The translations under genes and the position numbers were made by a program. From NCBI GenBank assembly GCA_910578475.1, contig CAJTRK010000017.1:1-64000 (forward strand): 64,000 bases of DNA, in the 5' to 3' direction. Of the stretch, positions 9,279 to 17,201 are shown in pieces. Source of the DNA: an uncultured Lachnospiraceae bacterium. Its GTDB lineage: Bacteria > Bacillota > Clostridia > Lachnospirales > Lachnospiraceae. The stretch's first letter is position 1; each line of letters opens with the position of its first letter. The notes beneath the pieces are model-generated. The model was not told the origin of the DNA. It saw nothing but the letters and a program-made list of their open reading frames with translations, and searched no databases.

Positions 9279-9543
9279 GCAGCGATAATGGAGTAGAAAA
9301 TATGTGATGCGATATATCTGTTTGCCAAGTTTATGCCTGCATTATGTTGAACTGAATAAAAGGTTAATTAGCAGGGGCTGTCCGAAAATTTGGAATATGG
9401 CTCCTGTCATGCGCTTTTGCGTTTGGTAAAATGTGTATAAAAGTCCTATCACTTTTTACCCTGTCTGTGATAAAATAAAATACATATACAATTTAAACCG
9501 GCAAGAATGCAGGGGCATTATATTTCATCCAGGGAGGAAATTT
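9279..9543. other. 265-base gap before flagellin
   Basis: The stretch is AT-rich near its end and carries the flagellin ribosome site AGGGAGGAAATTT at about 9531-9543. I looked for a sigma-D (sigma-28) promoter and found none with correct spacing. I see no gene or strong hairpin. Confidence 0.4.
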
Positions 9544-10995
9544 ATGGTCATAAAACATAATTTGTCGGCGCAAAATGCTAATAGAATGTTTGTTCAGACT
9601 TCGAAGGCACAGGCTAAAAACATGGAAAAACTTGCGTCAGGTTATAGAATCAATCGTGCTGCGGATGATGCGGCGGGATTGTATATATCCGAAAAAATGA
9701 GACGACAGATTAGAGGTCTGTCGCAGGCGTCTTCCAATTGTCAGGAAGGCATTTCTCTGGTGCAGATTGCGGATGGAGCGATGGAAGAAGTTCAGGATAT
9801 GCTTCACCGGGGGAATGAATTATGTATTAAAGCCGCGAATGGAACATTAACGGTTGAAGACAGAAATTATATTCATATGGAAATCAGGCAGTTGCTGCAG
9901 GAGATTAACAATATCGCGGACCGGACTACCTATAATGAGATTCATGTATTGCAGGGAACCGGCTTCCAGTTTGTAGAGGATGACCCATCCATTATTGCTG
10001 TCGGCGGGCTGCCCGACTGGGTTCCGGTAGGTTCAAAAAACAATCTGAATGAAACGTATACGACGCAGGAAACCTATCAATATACGGACACGAATGGAAA
10101 TCCGGCGACACAGGTATTTGATATTACACATGAGGCGGCGACGATAAATTTCAGGCAGTTTCATGGTTCGGACAGCCAGATTAGAGAACTGATTGGCAAT
10201 GGGTTTTACAGCACATGCTGTACTTGTACCAATCATTACAGCATTAAATTTACGGGAGGAACTTCCAGCAGCTTAGAAGTCAGCGGCAGTCATTTCATAT
10301 ACAATATTGGTATTGAAGGCGCGAAGGACGCCTCTGAACTGATTCAGCGTATTATACAGGGAACGGATAACGGAAATCCCCGCGGTCATTTCACGAAAAT
10401 GGTAGAGGACAACGGTAAATTGATTGTTTATGATGACCGCTGTAATTCGCCGCGGCCGCCGCTGCCGGTTGGCAACGGGACACCCGGAAGTTGGGATGGA
10501 TGGCGGAATCATCAATTCTGGATTCAGGCGCATGATGCCTACGGCAGATTTGGACCGGGAGTCGCTTACTCGATAGATGATATACAGAAATTTGCCAGAA
10601 AGCAGGGTGTTCATATACAGGCAGGATGTGAGCCGGGAACGCATATCAGTATAGCGCTTCCTTTTATATCCACGCTCGTGATGGGAATCAGCCAGGTCGA
10701 TGCGAGGACACAGGATGGCGCCAGCGCGGGAATCTCTGCTTTTAAAAAGGCGTTAGAATATGTAAGCGAGGAAAGAAGCCGAATGGGTGCATATCAGAAT
10801 CGTCTGGAACATACCATTAACAATTTGGATAATGTAGTCGAGAATACACAGGCGGCCGAATCCAGAACCCGGGATGCGGATATAGCGAAGCTGATGGTAG
10901 AACATGTAATCGGTCAGGTTTTGGCGCAGACAGGGCAGGCAATGATAGTGCAGAGCAATCAGAACAGAGATGGGATATTGAGTCTGCTGCAATAA
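9544..10995 (+). CDS. Divergent flagellin (484 aa)
   Basis: The N-terminal D0/D1 region is clearly flagellin: MVIKHNLSAQNANR, then KNMEKLASGYRINRAADDAAGL and later SQASSNCQEGISLVQIADGAMEE (each a known conserved block). The C-terminal D1/D0 region is also typical: RMGAYQNRLEHTINNLDNVVEN, then DADIAKLMVEHV and a final GILSLLQ. About 290 central residues are variable and unusual, including a CCTC cysteine cluster and a proline/arginine-rich RPPLPVGNGTPGSW segment. I place the start at ATG 9544, preceded by GGGAGG, rather than upstream in the same open frame. No other flagellar structural genes are in the window, so this is an isolated flagellin locus. A filament subunit or minor variant is likely. 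Confidence 0.92.
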   Translation: MVIKHNLSAQNANRMFVQTSKAQAKNMEKLASGYRINRAADDAAGLYISEKMRRQIRGLSQASSNCQEGISLVQIADGAMEEVQDMLHRGNELCIKAANGTLTVEDRNYIHMEIRQLLQEINNIADRTTYNEIHVLQGTGFQFVEDDPSIIAVGGLPDWVPVGSKNNLNETYTTQETYQYTDTNGNPATQVFDITHEAATINFRQFHGSDSQIRELIGNGFYSTCCTCTNHYSIKFTGGTSSSLEVSGSHFIYNIGIEGAKDASELIQRIIQGTDNGNPRGHFTKMVEDNGKLIVYDDRCNSPRPPLPVGNGTPGSWDGWRNHQFWIQAHDAYGRFGPGVAYSIDDIQKFARKQGVHIQAGCEPGTHISIALPFISTLVMGISQVDARTQDGASAGISAFKKALEYVSEERSRMGAYQNRLEHTINNLDNVVENTQAAESRTRDADIAKLMVEHVIGQVLAQTGQAMIVQSNQNRDGILSLLQ

Positions 10996-11012
10996 GATAA
11001 GAAAAAAAGAAG

Positions 11013-11048
11013 GCGTCTCTGGTTCAGAAGGAACCGGGGACGTTTTGT
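11013..11048 (+). terminator. Rho-independent terminator after flagellin
   Basis: A 13-bp stem (5' arm 11013-11025, 3' arm 11031-11043, with several G-T pairs) and a 5-base loop are followed by TTTTGTGTT. Confidence 0.85.
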
Positions 11049-11172
11049 GTTGTGATTGGCATTTTCCAAAAGAATATGATAGAATAATCCATAGGCATAT
11101 CAGTGCGGAATACGGAAATCACAGGTCGGCAGACGGGTAAAAATCATAAAACCTGTAAGAATGGAGGACATT

Positions 11173-12273
11173 ATGAGTACATTTTCCACCAAAGATAACA
11201 TCATGAACGAATATATGCAGAAAAAGGGATTGTATGAACATCTGAGCGTCTCTGTGCTTCAGATTACCGAAGGTTTAATGAGAAAGCATGGCATCAAATA
11301 CGCAACCGCGGAATATCGAATCAAAGAAGAGAACAGTCTTTCCGAGAAAATCCGCAAAAAGGGAGACAAATATAAAGCGTTGTCCGATATTACCGACATT
11401 GGAGGCATCCGTATTATTACCTATTATGCAAATGATGTAGACCGGGTTGCGGAACTTATAGAGCGGGAATTTAAGGTGGACAAAGAAAACAGCATCGATA
11501 AGAGAAAGACGCTTGGCCCGAAGGTATTTGGCTATCTTTCCTTACACTATGTCATTTGCCTCGATGACAGGAGAGCGGCGCTGCCGGAATATGAAAACCT
11601 GGGAGAACTGAAAGTAGAAATACAGATTCGTTCCATTCTGCAGCATGCCTGGGCGGAGATGGAGCATGATATGGGATATAAAAGCAATGTCGAAGTGCCG
11701 TCGGAAATTGTCCGTGATTTTTCCCGGCTGGCCGGATTGCTGGAAATTGCCGACAAAGAGTTTCAGGAGATTCGGCAGAAGATTTCGAAATATAAATCAG
11801 AGGTTTCCGCCAAAATGCAAAACGATATACGGGATGAAGACATTAAGCTGGATGCGGTATCTCTGCAGATTCTGCTCGATAAGGATAAGGACTTTTTTTC
11901 CTTAAATCAGGAAATCGCGGATGTTACAGGAATTGAAATGGATTATGAAAGAGGAGGCAGTCCTGGCATTCTGAACTGTTGTCAATGGCTTGGAATTACG
12001 ACTGTAAGAGAAGCAAAATCATTGTTGGCGCAAAAAAAAGATTTGGCTGTCGGTCTTGCGAAGGGAATTCTGAACAGTGAGAACGTCGAAATTCTGTACA
12101 GTACGATAGGACTGTTTTATTTGTGTTATGCAAAGCTGGTGACAGAGTATCCCTTCTGTAAATGGATAGAGTATTTTGAGGATAACCATTTGGGATTCGG
12201 AGAGGAATCGGAAGAATTTATTGAAAAATTGTCTGCAATCTATCAGAAGATGCCTGAAGATAAGAGGGAGTAA
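11173..12273 (+). CDS. RelA/SpoT-domain (p)ppGpp synthetase-like protein
   Basis: Residues about 35-170 form a RelA/SpoT nucleotidyltransferase domain. Visible motifs are AEYRIKEENSLSEKIRKKG, ITDIGGIRIITYY, GYLSLHYVI and VEIQIRSILQHAWAEMEHD, which match the synthetase signature. No N-terminal HD hydrolase domain is present, so this is a small alarmone synthetase type. It is longer than the usual 210-250 residues because of a helical C-terminal half (about 200-366) that I do not recognise. ATG 11173 is preceded by GGAGG five bases away; ATG 11161 lacks a site. It probably makes a guanosine alarmone under stress. Confidence 0.85.
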   Translation: MSTFSTKDNIMNEYMQKKGLYEHLSVSVLQITEGLMRKHGIKYATAEYRIKEENSLSEKIRKKGDKYKALSDITDIGGIRIITYYANDVDRVAELIEREFKVDKENSIDKRKTLGPKVFGYLSLHYVICLDDRRAALPEYENLGELKVEIQIRSILQHAWAEMEHDMGYKSNVEVPSEIVRDFSRLAGLLEIADKEFQEIRQKISKYKSEVSAKMQNDIRDEDIKLDAVSLQILLDKDKDFFSLNQEIADVTGIEMDYERGGSPGILNCCQWLGITTVREAKSLLAQKKDLAVGLAKGILNSENVEILYSTIGLFYLCYAKLVTEYPFCKWIEYFEDNHLGFGEESEEFIEKLSAIYQKMPEDKRE

Positions 12274-12278
12274 GCGTT

Positions 12279-12538
12279 ATGGATATACATAATTTCAGAG
12301 ATATCGGCGGTTATTAAAATCGAGACGGGAAAGTCCTGAAAAAGAATATGATTTTTCGCGGAGGCGCGTTAAACCGTATCATGCGGGAGCAGGCTGTGGG
12401 CCCCTGTCAGGGGTTCAGGAAGAGTTTATTCGGCTGACCATCGGCGCTGTCCGGAGAAAATATGTCGATTATGCCGAATTTTTTGAAAAGGAATACAGGC
12501 TGGACCGGGAAAAGAGAAACCGCCTCATAGAAATTTAG
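12279..12538 (+). pseudogene. Remnant of a tyrosine phosphatase-like gene
   Basis: From ATG 12279 the sequence reads MDIHNFRDIGGY, a stop, then NRDGKVLKKNMIFRGGALNR. This is the usual N-terminus of DUF-type protein tyrosine/serine phosphatases (NFRDLGGY...RGGAL). A different frame further on gives a coherent C-terminal tail (RRKYVDYAEFFEKEYRLD) ending at the TAG 12536-12538. The catalytic HCxxGKDR core is missing. The gene has therefore lost its middle by deletion and gained a stop. Confidence 0.7.
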
Positions 12539-12573
12539 TGTATGTAAAGGAGTTTGTCAAAAGGATAGCGGGG

Positions 12574-13980
12574 ATGAAGAACAAGACAAATCAGATGACC
12601 GACCGCGGTATGCTTTTTACCATTCTAACCCTTGCGTGGCCGACGATGCTGGAGCAGCTTATGCAGACGGCCGTTCAGTATATCGATACGGCGATGGTTG
12701 GTTCTTTGGGAACCCGGGCGACAGCGGCGGTAGGTTCAACGGGAACCGTCAACTGGCTCATCGGCAGTACGATTTCTGCCGTTGGCGTTGGATTTCTTTC
12801 TTATATCGCAAAGTCATACGGGGCAGACGACCAGACTGCCGCAAAACGTGCCGCTGCGCAGGCGGTCTTGTGTACATGCGTCCTGGGCGTTATCTTTACG
12901 GCGCTGACGTTATCTTTAAGCGGCATGATACCCGTCTGGATGCAGGTGGAAGCAGGAATACAGGAAATGGCTTCCCTGTATTTCATGATATTATATCTGC
13001 CCATGCTGCCGCGGACGGCGAGCATTATTTTCGGTACGGTGCTTCGTTCGGCGGGAGATACGAAATCACCGATGAAAATCGGACTGCTGGTAAATTTCAT
13101 TAATGTAGTGTTGAATTTTCTCATGATATATCCTGCAAGACAGGTCGAAGTATTTTCGATACATTTTACCGTGTGGGGAGCGGGACTTGGCGTAATCGGC
13201 GCAGCAATTGCCAGTGCGGCCGCGTTTACGACAGGAGGTATCTGTATTACACGGGAGCTCTTCAGGCACAAAGAGATTTCTCCAAGAGGGCAGAGATTTT
13301 CTCCCGATATGCAGATACTGAGACCATGTTTGCGCGTGGCGTTTCCGAACATGCTGCAGCGTTTTGGCACTTCGCTCGGATATGTGGCGTTCGCGGCGAT
13401 GATTAATTCTCTCGGGGAAGTGTCAACGGCGGCGCATACCATTGCTAATACGGTGGAATCCGCTTTTTACATCCCGGGGTATGGAATGCAGACGGCGGCG
13501 GCAACGCTGGCGGGCAATGCATACGGTGCGAATGACGGAAAGCGCATGAAGAAACTTGCATCCATTTTTATCCCGTTGGAAATGATATTGATGACGGGGT
13601 CCGGTGCATGTCTTTTTTTGGCGGCGCCGGCTTTGATGAGGCTCTTTTCCGTACATGAGGCGGTCATTTCACTGGGGACGACGGTTCTGCGCATGGTGGC
13701 GGTTTCGGAACCTTTTTACGGATTTTCCATCATCATTGAAGGATTTATGATGGGGGTTGGAAAGACCAAAGCGCCTTTTGTATATAATATGATTGGGATG
13801 TGGTTAGTCCGTATTGCAGGAACTTTTGTCTGTACGCAGTTTCTTGGGCGCGGGCTGGTATCCGCATGGGCCTGCATGATTATCCATAATCTGCTGTTGT
13901 TTGCGCTGTTTTTAGTCTGCTATATGCGGGGGATTTGGAATCCGTTCCATTCTGATTCGAAAAAAAATAATTTTAAATAG
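12574..13980 (+). CDS. MATE-family efflux transporter
   Basis: About 468 residues with 12 predicted membrane segments, in the two-fold repeat arrangement of MATE exporters. Recognisable segments are TLAWPTMLEQLMQTAVQYID at the start of the first repeat, followed by MVGSLG, and GYGMQTAAATLAGNAYGAND at the matching place in the second repeat. It would export cationic drugs or metabolites using a sodium or proton gradient. The start is uncertain: I use ATG 12574 (AAAGGA eight bases upstream), but the frame is open from 12538. Confidence 0.9.
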   Translation: MKNKTNQMTDRGMLFTILTLAWPTMLEQLMQTAVQYIDTAMVGSLGTRATAAVGSTGTVNWLIGSTISAVGVGFLSYIAKSYGADDQTAAKRAAAQAVLCTCVLGVIFTALTLSLSGMIPVWMQVEAGIQEMASLYFMILYLPMLPRTASIIFGTVLRSAGDTKSPMKIGLLVNFINVVLNFLMIYPARQVEVFSIHFTVWGAGLGVIGAAIASAAAFTTGGICITRELFRHKEISPRGQRFSPDMQILRPCLRVAFPNMLQRFGTSLGYVAFAAMINSLGEVSTAAHTIANTVESAFYIPGYGMQTAAATLAGNAYGANDGKRMKKLASIFIPLEMILMTGSGACLFLAAPALMRLFSVHEAVISLGTTVLRMVAVSEPFYGFSIIIEGFMMGVGKTKAPFVYNMIGMWLVRIAGTFVCTQFLGRGLVSAWACMIIHNLLLFALFLVCYMRGIWNPFHSDSKKNNFK

Positions 13981-14046
13981 GACAGCTATCTGTCATATTC
14001 GATATGGTATCATTCATGATAAATCAGAGAATCAGGAGGTAAATAT

Positions 14047-14346
14047 ATGGAAAAATGGTTATACGTCATGATGATTCAAAAGGGAAAATCTTTTAACAAA
14101 GTCACAAAAGCCGTAATTACGAGGCATGTGGAAAATCTGAGAAAATTGGATGCGGACGGAAAAATAGAGCTCTGCGGTCCGTTCAAAGGTTATCCGGGCG
14201 TCGCCGGTATGGTTATTTTTAAGACCGAAAGCTATGAAGAAGCAGAGGCGTTGTGCAGGCAGGAGCCGCTTGTAGCGGAAGGGTATGCGAAGTATACGCT
14301 GGCGTCTTTACAGGTAGCGGATAATGAGAATAACTATTTGCTGTAA
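14047..14346 (+). CDS. YciI-like protein (99 aa)
   Basis: A small ferredoxin-fold protein of the YCII-related group. Visible features are the N-terminal MEKWLYVMMIQKG strand, the RHVENLRKLDADGKIELCGPF segment (a helix and turn typical of these proteins, here cited as RHVENLRKLDADG and KIELCGPF) and the EAEALCRQEPLVAEGYAKY helix. The family is small, dimeric and of poorly known catalytic role. ATG 14047 follows AGGAGGTAAAT. Its end lies 40 bases before the thioesterase start, so they are probably co-transcribed. Confidence 0.85.
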   Translation: MEKWLYVMMIQKGKSFNKVTKAVITRHVENLRKLDADGKIELCGPFKGYPGVAGMVIFKTESYEEAEALCRQEPLVAEGYAKYTLASLQVADNENNYLL

Positions 14347-14386
14347 GAAACAATCTTATGCCCTTAAAGGAGAAGGAAAGGTCACG

Positions 14387-14854
14387 ATGGAAAAAAGAGT
14401 ATCGGAATCCAGAATAGAGCAGGTATATCAGGTCCGGCCGGAGCATTTGAACGGGGCGGGCCGGTTATTCGGCGGAAAGCTGATGGAATGGATTGATGAG
14501 CTGGCGGGACTTGTGGGAATCAGACATACACAGCAGGATGTGATAACCGCATCCGTCGATAATCTGAAATTTATCAGAGGAGCTTATTTGAAGGATTTGC
14601 TCGTACTGATTGGAAGAGTAACCTATGTAGGAAAAACTTCGCTGGAAGTGCGGGTAGATACTTATATAGAGAGCCTTGACGGAATCCGAAAACCTATAAA
14701 CAGAGCCTATTTGACGCTGGTTGCGGTGGACAAAGACGGAAATCCCGTGGAAGTGCCGAAGCTGATAATTGAGACGGAAGCGGAAAAAGCGGAATGGGAA
14801 GCGGGGATAAAAAGAAGGGAAATGCGTAGGCAGCGAAAAGAAGAGGGATTTTAA
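14387..14854 (+). CDS. Hotdog-fold acyl-CoA thioesterase
   Basis: The 155-residue protein matches the cytosolic acyl-CoA thioester hydrolase family (BFIT/YciA type). It shows RPEHLNGAGRLFGGKLMEWID, where the GG-helix start and acidic residue are characteristic, and a VDNLKFIRGAYLKDLLVLIG strand region. It would hydrolyse acyl-CoA to free acid and CoA in the cytoplasm. The ATG at 14387 follows AAAGGAGAAGGAAAGGTC; an upstream in-frame ATG at 14324 lies inside the YciI gene and has no ribosome site. Confidence 0.88.
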   Translation: MEKRVSESRIEQVYQVRPEHLNGAGRLFGGKLMEWIDELAGLVGIRHTQQDVITASVDNLKFIRGAYLKDLLVLIGRVTYVGKTSLEVRVDTYIESLDGIRKPINRAYLTLVAVDKDGNPVEVPKLIIETEAEKAEWEAGIKRREMRRQRKEEGF

Positions 14855-14905
14855 CAAAAGAACAATGCCGGGTGGGTGGCTGTCTGTAAAGGATATTGTT
14901 GCCGG

Positions 14906-15442
14906 ATGGATGCCATGATAGACCGTATGACGCTGCAGCTTTTGGCCAGAGCGGGAGAGATTGAGGGAAGGAAAGACATTCCCGTTTTACAGCGTCTGCC
15001 CATGATGATAAAAGCGCCGCATCTGCGTGCGGACTGGAGCGGTGAACTCATGGAGCAGATACATAAGCCGCAAAATGCGCTCATGCACCAGAAAATACAG
15101 GAAAGAATGATGACGGAAATGACATTTCTCTATGCGAACACGGCTTTTGATGAACTGACGGAATACGGCCCGGAAGTCAGACAGAAAAAGACGGAGGCTT
15201 TTATTTATCATCTGGAACGGCTTTTAAAGATGGAACAGGAGTTGTTCCTTTATTTTTTTGGTTATAGACTGACTGATGATTTGCCCCCGCAGTTGTGGCG
15301 GTTTTTTTGCGGCGATGGAAGATGGGGAGATGAACGGCATATGAAAGGAAGAAACAAAGGAGCGGCTTCCATAAAGCGTATGAGGCTCTGTTACGATAAA
15401 CCCATCAAAAAGACTATCAATACGATAACAGGCAGTACATAA
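14906..15442 (+). CDS. Unknown 178-aa soluble protein
   Basis: I do not recognise this protein. It is helical with no signal peptide. The best-defined part is residues 1-145, with APHLRADWSGELMEQIHKPQ and a LERLLKMEQELFLYFFGYRL amphipathic segment. ATG 14906 has AAAGGA ten bases upstream; GTG 14876 is possible. The last 52 bases overlap the convergent transporter gene, so the final 20 residues are encoded on both strands. That tail may be a recent extension caused by loss of an earlier stop. Confidence 0.55.
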   Translation: MDAMIDRMTLQLLARAGEIEGRKDIPVLQRLPMMIKAPHLRADWSGELMEQIHKPQNALMHQKIQERMMTEMTFLYANTAFDELTEYGPEVRQKKTEAFIYHLERLLKMEQELFLYFFGYRLTDDLPPQLWRFFCGDGRWGDERHMKGRNKGAASIKRMRLCYDKPIKKTINTITGST

Positions 15443-16746
15443 GTCATGTACAGCCGCATCCATCCGGCAACCTTCATTCCTTTTCCCTGATTGGCTTCGG
15501 CAACAAGCCTGTTCCATCCCCAACCGTAACGGCTTGTCGCGAACAGGACATAGGTCAGGCTTCCGAGCGGCAGCAACAGATTGCTCACGATAAAATCTTC
15601 CAAATCCAGTACGGTTGAGCCGGCGCCTCTTGGCTGGAACCCGGATAATAGGTTATAACCGACCGCACAGGGAAGGGATAAAACGATGACCGCAAACATG
15701 TTGATATAACAGGCTTTTTTTCTGGCCCATCCGAATAAATCCATACAGCAGGAAATAATGTTTTCAAAAACAGCGAGAACGGTTGAAAATGAGGCAAAAA
15801 ACATGAATACGAAGAACAGGCTTCCCCACAGACGTCCCGCCGGCATATGATTGAAAATATTCGGCAGTGTCACGAAAATAAGGCTCGGACCGCTGTCGGG
15901 GCTGACGCCGTAAGCAAAGCAGGCAGGGAAAATGATAAGGCCGGATACGAATGCGACGAAGGTATCCAGTACGGCAACGTTCACGGCTTCCCCAAGAAGC
16001 GTTCGCTCTTTCCCGATATAGCTCCCGAAGATAGCCATCGAACCGATTCCGAGGCTGAGTGTAAAAAACGCCTGCGTCATTGCGCCGAGCAGCACATTGC
16101 CGATGCCGAGACTTGTCATCCGTTCGAAGTCCGGAAGAAGATAAAAGCGTAAGCCCTCGCCGCCTCCTTTTAACAACAGGCTGTTGAAAGCAAGCACTAC
16201 CATAATTGCCAGTAAGGCAAGCATCATGATTTTACTGACTTTTTCCAGACCGTTCTGCAGCCCTATGGAACAGATTCCAAATCCGAGCAGTACGACAACG
16301 GCCATGAACCCAACCATTCCGTAAGGGTCGGCCAGCATATTTCCGAATATCGTTCCGATAGCCTCAGCGTCCGTTCCGACAAAAGTTCCCTCGGCCATAT
16401 AAAAGAAGTAGTGGAGCATCCAGCCCGCTACCGTCGTGTAAAACATCATCAGAAGATAGTTGCCCGCCATCGCGGCATATCCGTGCAGATGCCATTTCTG
16501 CCCCGGCTTTTCCAATGCGTGGTACAGCTTCACCGGACTTTTCCGGGAGGCGCGCCCCAGTGAAAATTCAATGGTCATCACAGGGATTCCCAGGATAATC
16601 AGGAAAAACAGGTAGCACAGCACAAAAGCGCCGCCCCCGTATTGACCGGCCATATACGGAAACTTCCAGACATTTCCAATGCCGATGGCACAGCCGGCGC
16701 TGAGCAGAATAAAGCCAAGACGGCTTCCAAGACGTTCTCGTTCCAT
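15391..16746 (-). CDS. Sodium-dependent transporter (NSS/SNF family)
   Basis: A 451-residue protein with 11-12 membrane segments of the neurotransmitter:sodium symporter family, likely importing an amino acid with Na+. Segment 1 has LSAGCAIGIGNVWKFPYMAG, the substrate- and ion-site signature of LeuT-like proteins, followed by GGGAFVLCYLFF. I start at ATG 16746 because GGAG lies six bases upstream; the in-frame ATG at 16755 overlaps that site. The gene faces away from the AtuA cluster and shares the upstream region containing palindromic repeats and paired operator-like sites. Confidence 0.92.
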   Translation of the reverse strand: MERERLGSRLGFILLSAGCAIGIGNVWKFPYMAGQYGGGAFVLCYLFFLIILGIPVMTIEFSLGRASRKSPVKLYHALEKPGQKWHLHGYAAMAGNYLLMMFYTTVAGWMLHYFFYMAEGTFVGTDAEAIGTIFGNMLADPYGMVGFMAVVVLLGFGICSIGLQNGLEKVSKIMMLALLAIMVVLAFNSLLLKGGGEGLRFYLLPDFERMTSLGIGNVLLGAMTQAFFTLSLGIGSMAIFGSYIGKERTLLGEAVNVAVLDTFVAFVSGLIIFPACFAYGVSPDSGPSLIFVTLPNIFNHMPAGRLWGSLFFVFMFFASFSTVLAVFENIISCCMDLFGWARKKACYINMFAVIVLSLPCAVGYNLLSGFQPRGAGSTVLDLEDFIVSNLLLPLGSLTYVLFATSRYGWGWNRLVAEANQGKGMKVAGWMRLYMTYVLPVIVLIVFLMGLS

Positions 16747-16821
16747 GTTTAACTCCATTTCTGCGCTGCTTTTTGCGCATAAACGAGTTTGTGGCAAGCA
16801 GCGCGCAGACACAAATCTCGC

Positions 16822-16914
16822 GATTGAAAATCTTTATTTTCAATCTTTGAAAATCTTTATTTTCAATCTTTGAAAATCTTTATTTTCAATCTTTGAAAAT
16901 TTTAATTTTCAATC
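16822..16914. repeat. Four tandem copies of a 23-bp palindromic unit
   Basis: The unit is TTGAAAATCTTTATTTTCAATCT, reduced here to GATTGAAAAT-CTTT-ATTTTCAATC as an inverted repeat. Copies start at about 16823, 16846, 16869 and 16892; the fourth differs at two or three positions. The array lies 75 bases upstream of the NSS transporter start and would be in its 5' untranslated region or promoter. Each copy can form its own hairpin, and copies can pair with each other. Confidence 0.9.
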
Positions 16915-16942
16915 TTTTCCTCTCATTCTGTCATTTCTATTG

Positions 16943-16968
16943 GTCTGACATCCATTAGTCTAACATCC
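16943..16968. promoter_or_regulatory. Paired GntR/FadR-type operator-like sites
   Basis: GTCTGACATCC (16943-16953) is repeated as GTCTAACATCC (16958-16968) four bases later. Each sits in a context close to TnGTnnnACnA, the general pattern for FadR-type GntR repressors as I recall it. An FCD-domain GntR regulator is encoded in the neighbouring cluster. Binding is inference. Confidence 0.4.
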
Positions 16969-17116
16969 GAGGAATCTTTCGTCAAATATAAATGCATGAG
17001 CATTTTTCCGAAACTCGTTTTCTTATACAAAGTTCATAAAATTCAATTGGGAAACAGTCAGAAAGAGAAAGAAATATGTGAAAACTGCTAATTATGAGAA
17101 AAAAACACAAGAGGAG

Positions 17117-17146
17117 TTGACAAAAATCAACAAATAACCATATAAT
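17117..17146 (+). promoter_or_regulatory. Near-consensus sigma-A promoter of the AtuA cluster
   Basis: TTGACA (17117-17122), an 18-base spacer and TATAAT (17141-17146). It lies 55 bases before the AtuA start. Confidence 0.85.
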
Positions 17147-17201
17147 ATAATTGTTTAACAAATAGACAAAAAAGAAGGAAGTTATAGGGAAAGGCACGGT
17201 C

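Noticed and set aside
9353..9480. Possible sigma-28 promoter upstream of flagellin
   Set aside because: TAAA and CCGA elements exist but the spacing is off by about four to five bases, so I do not call it.
16822..16914. CRISPR array
   Set aside because: The 23-bp units are directly adjacent and palindromic with no unique spacers, and no cas genes are present.
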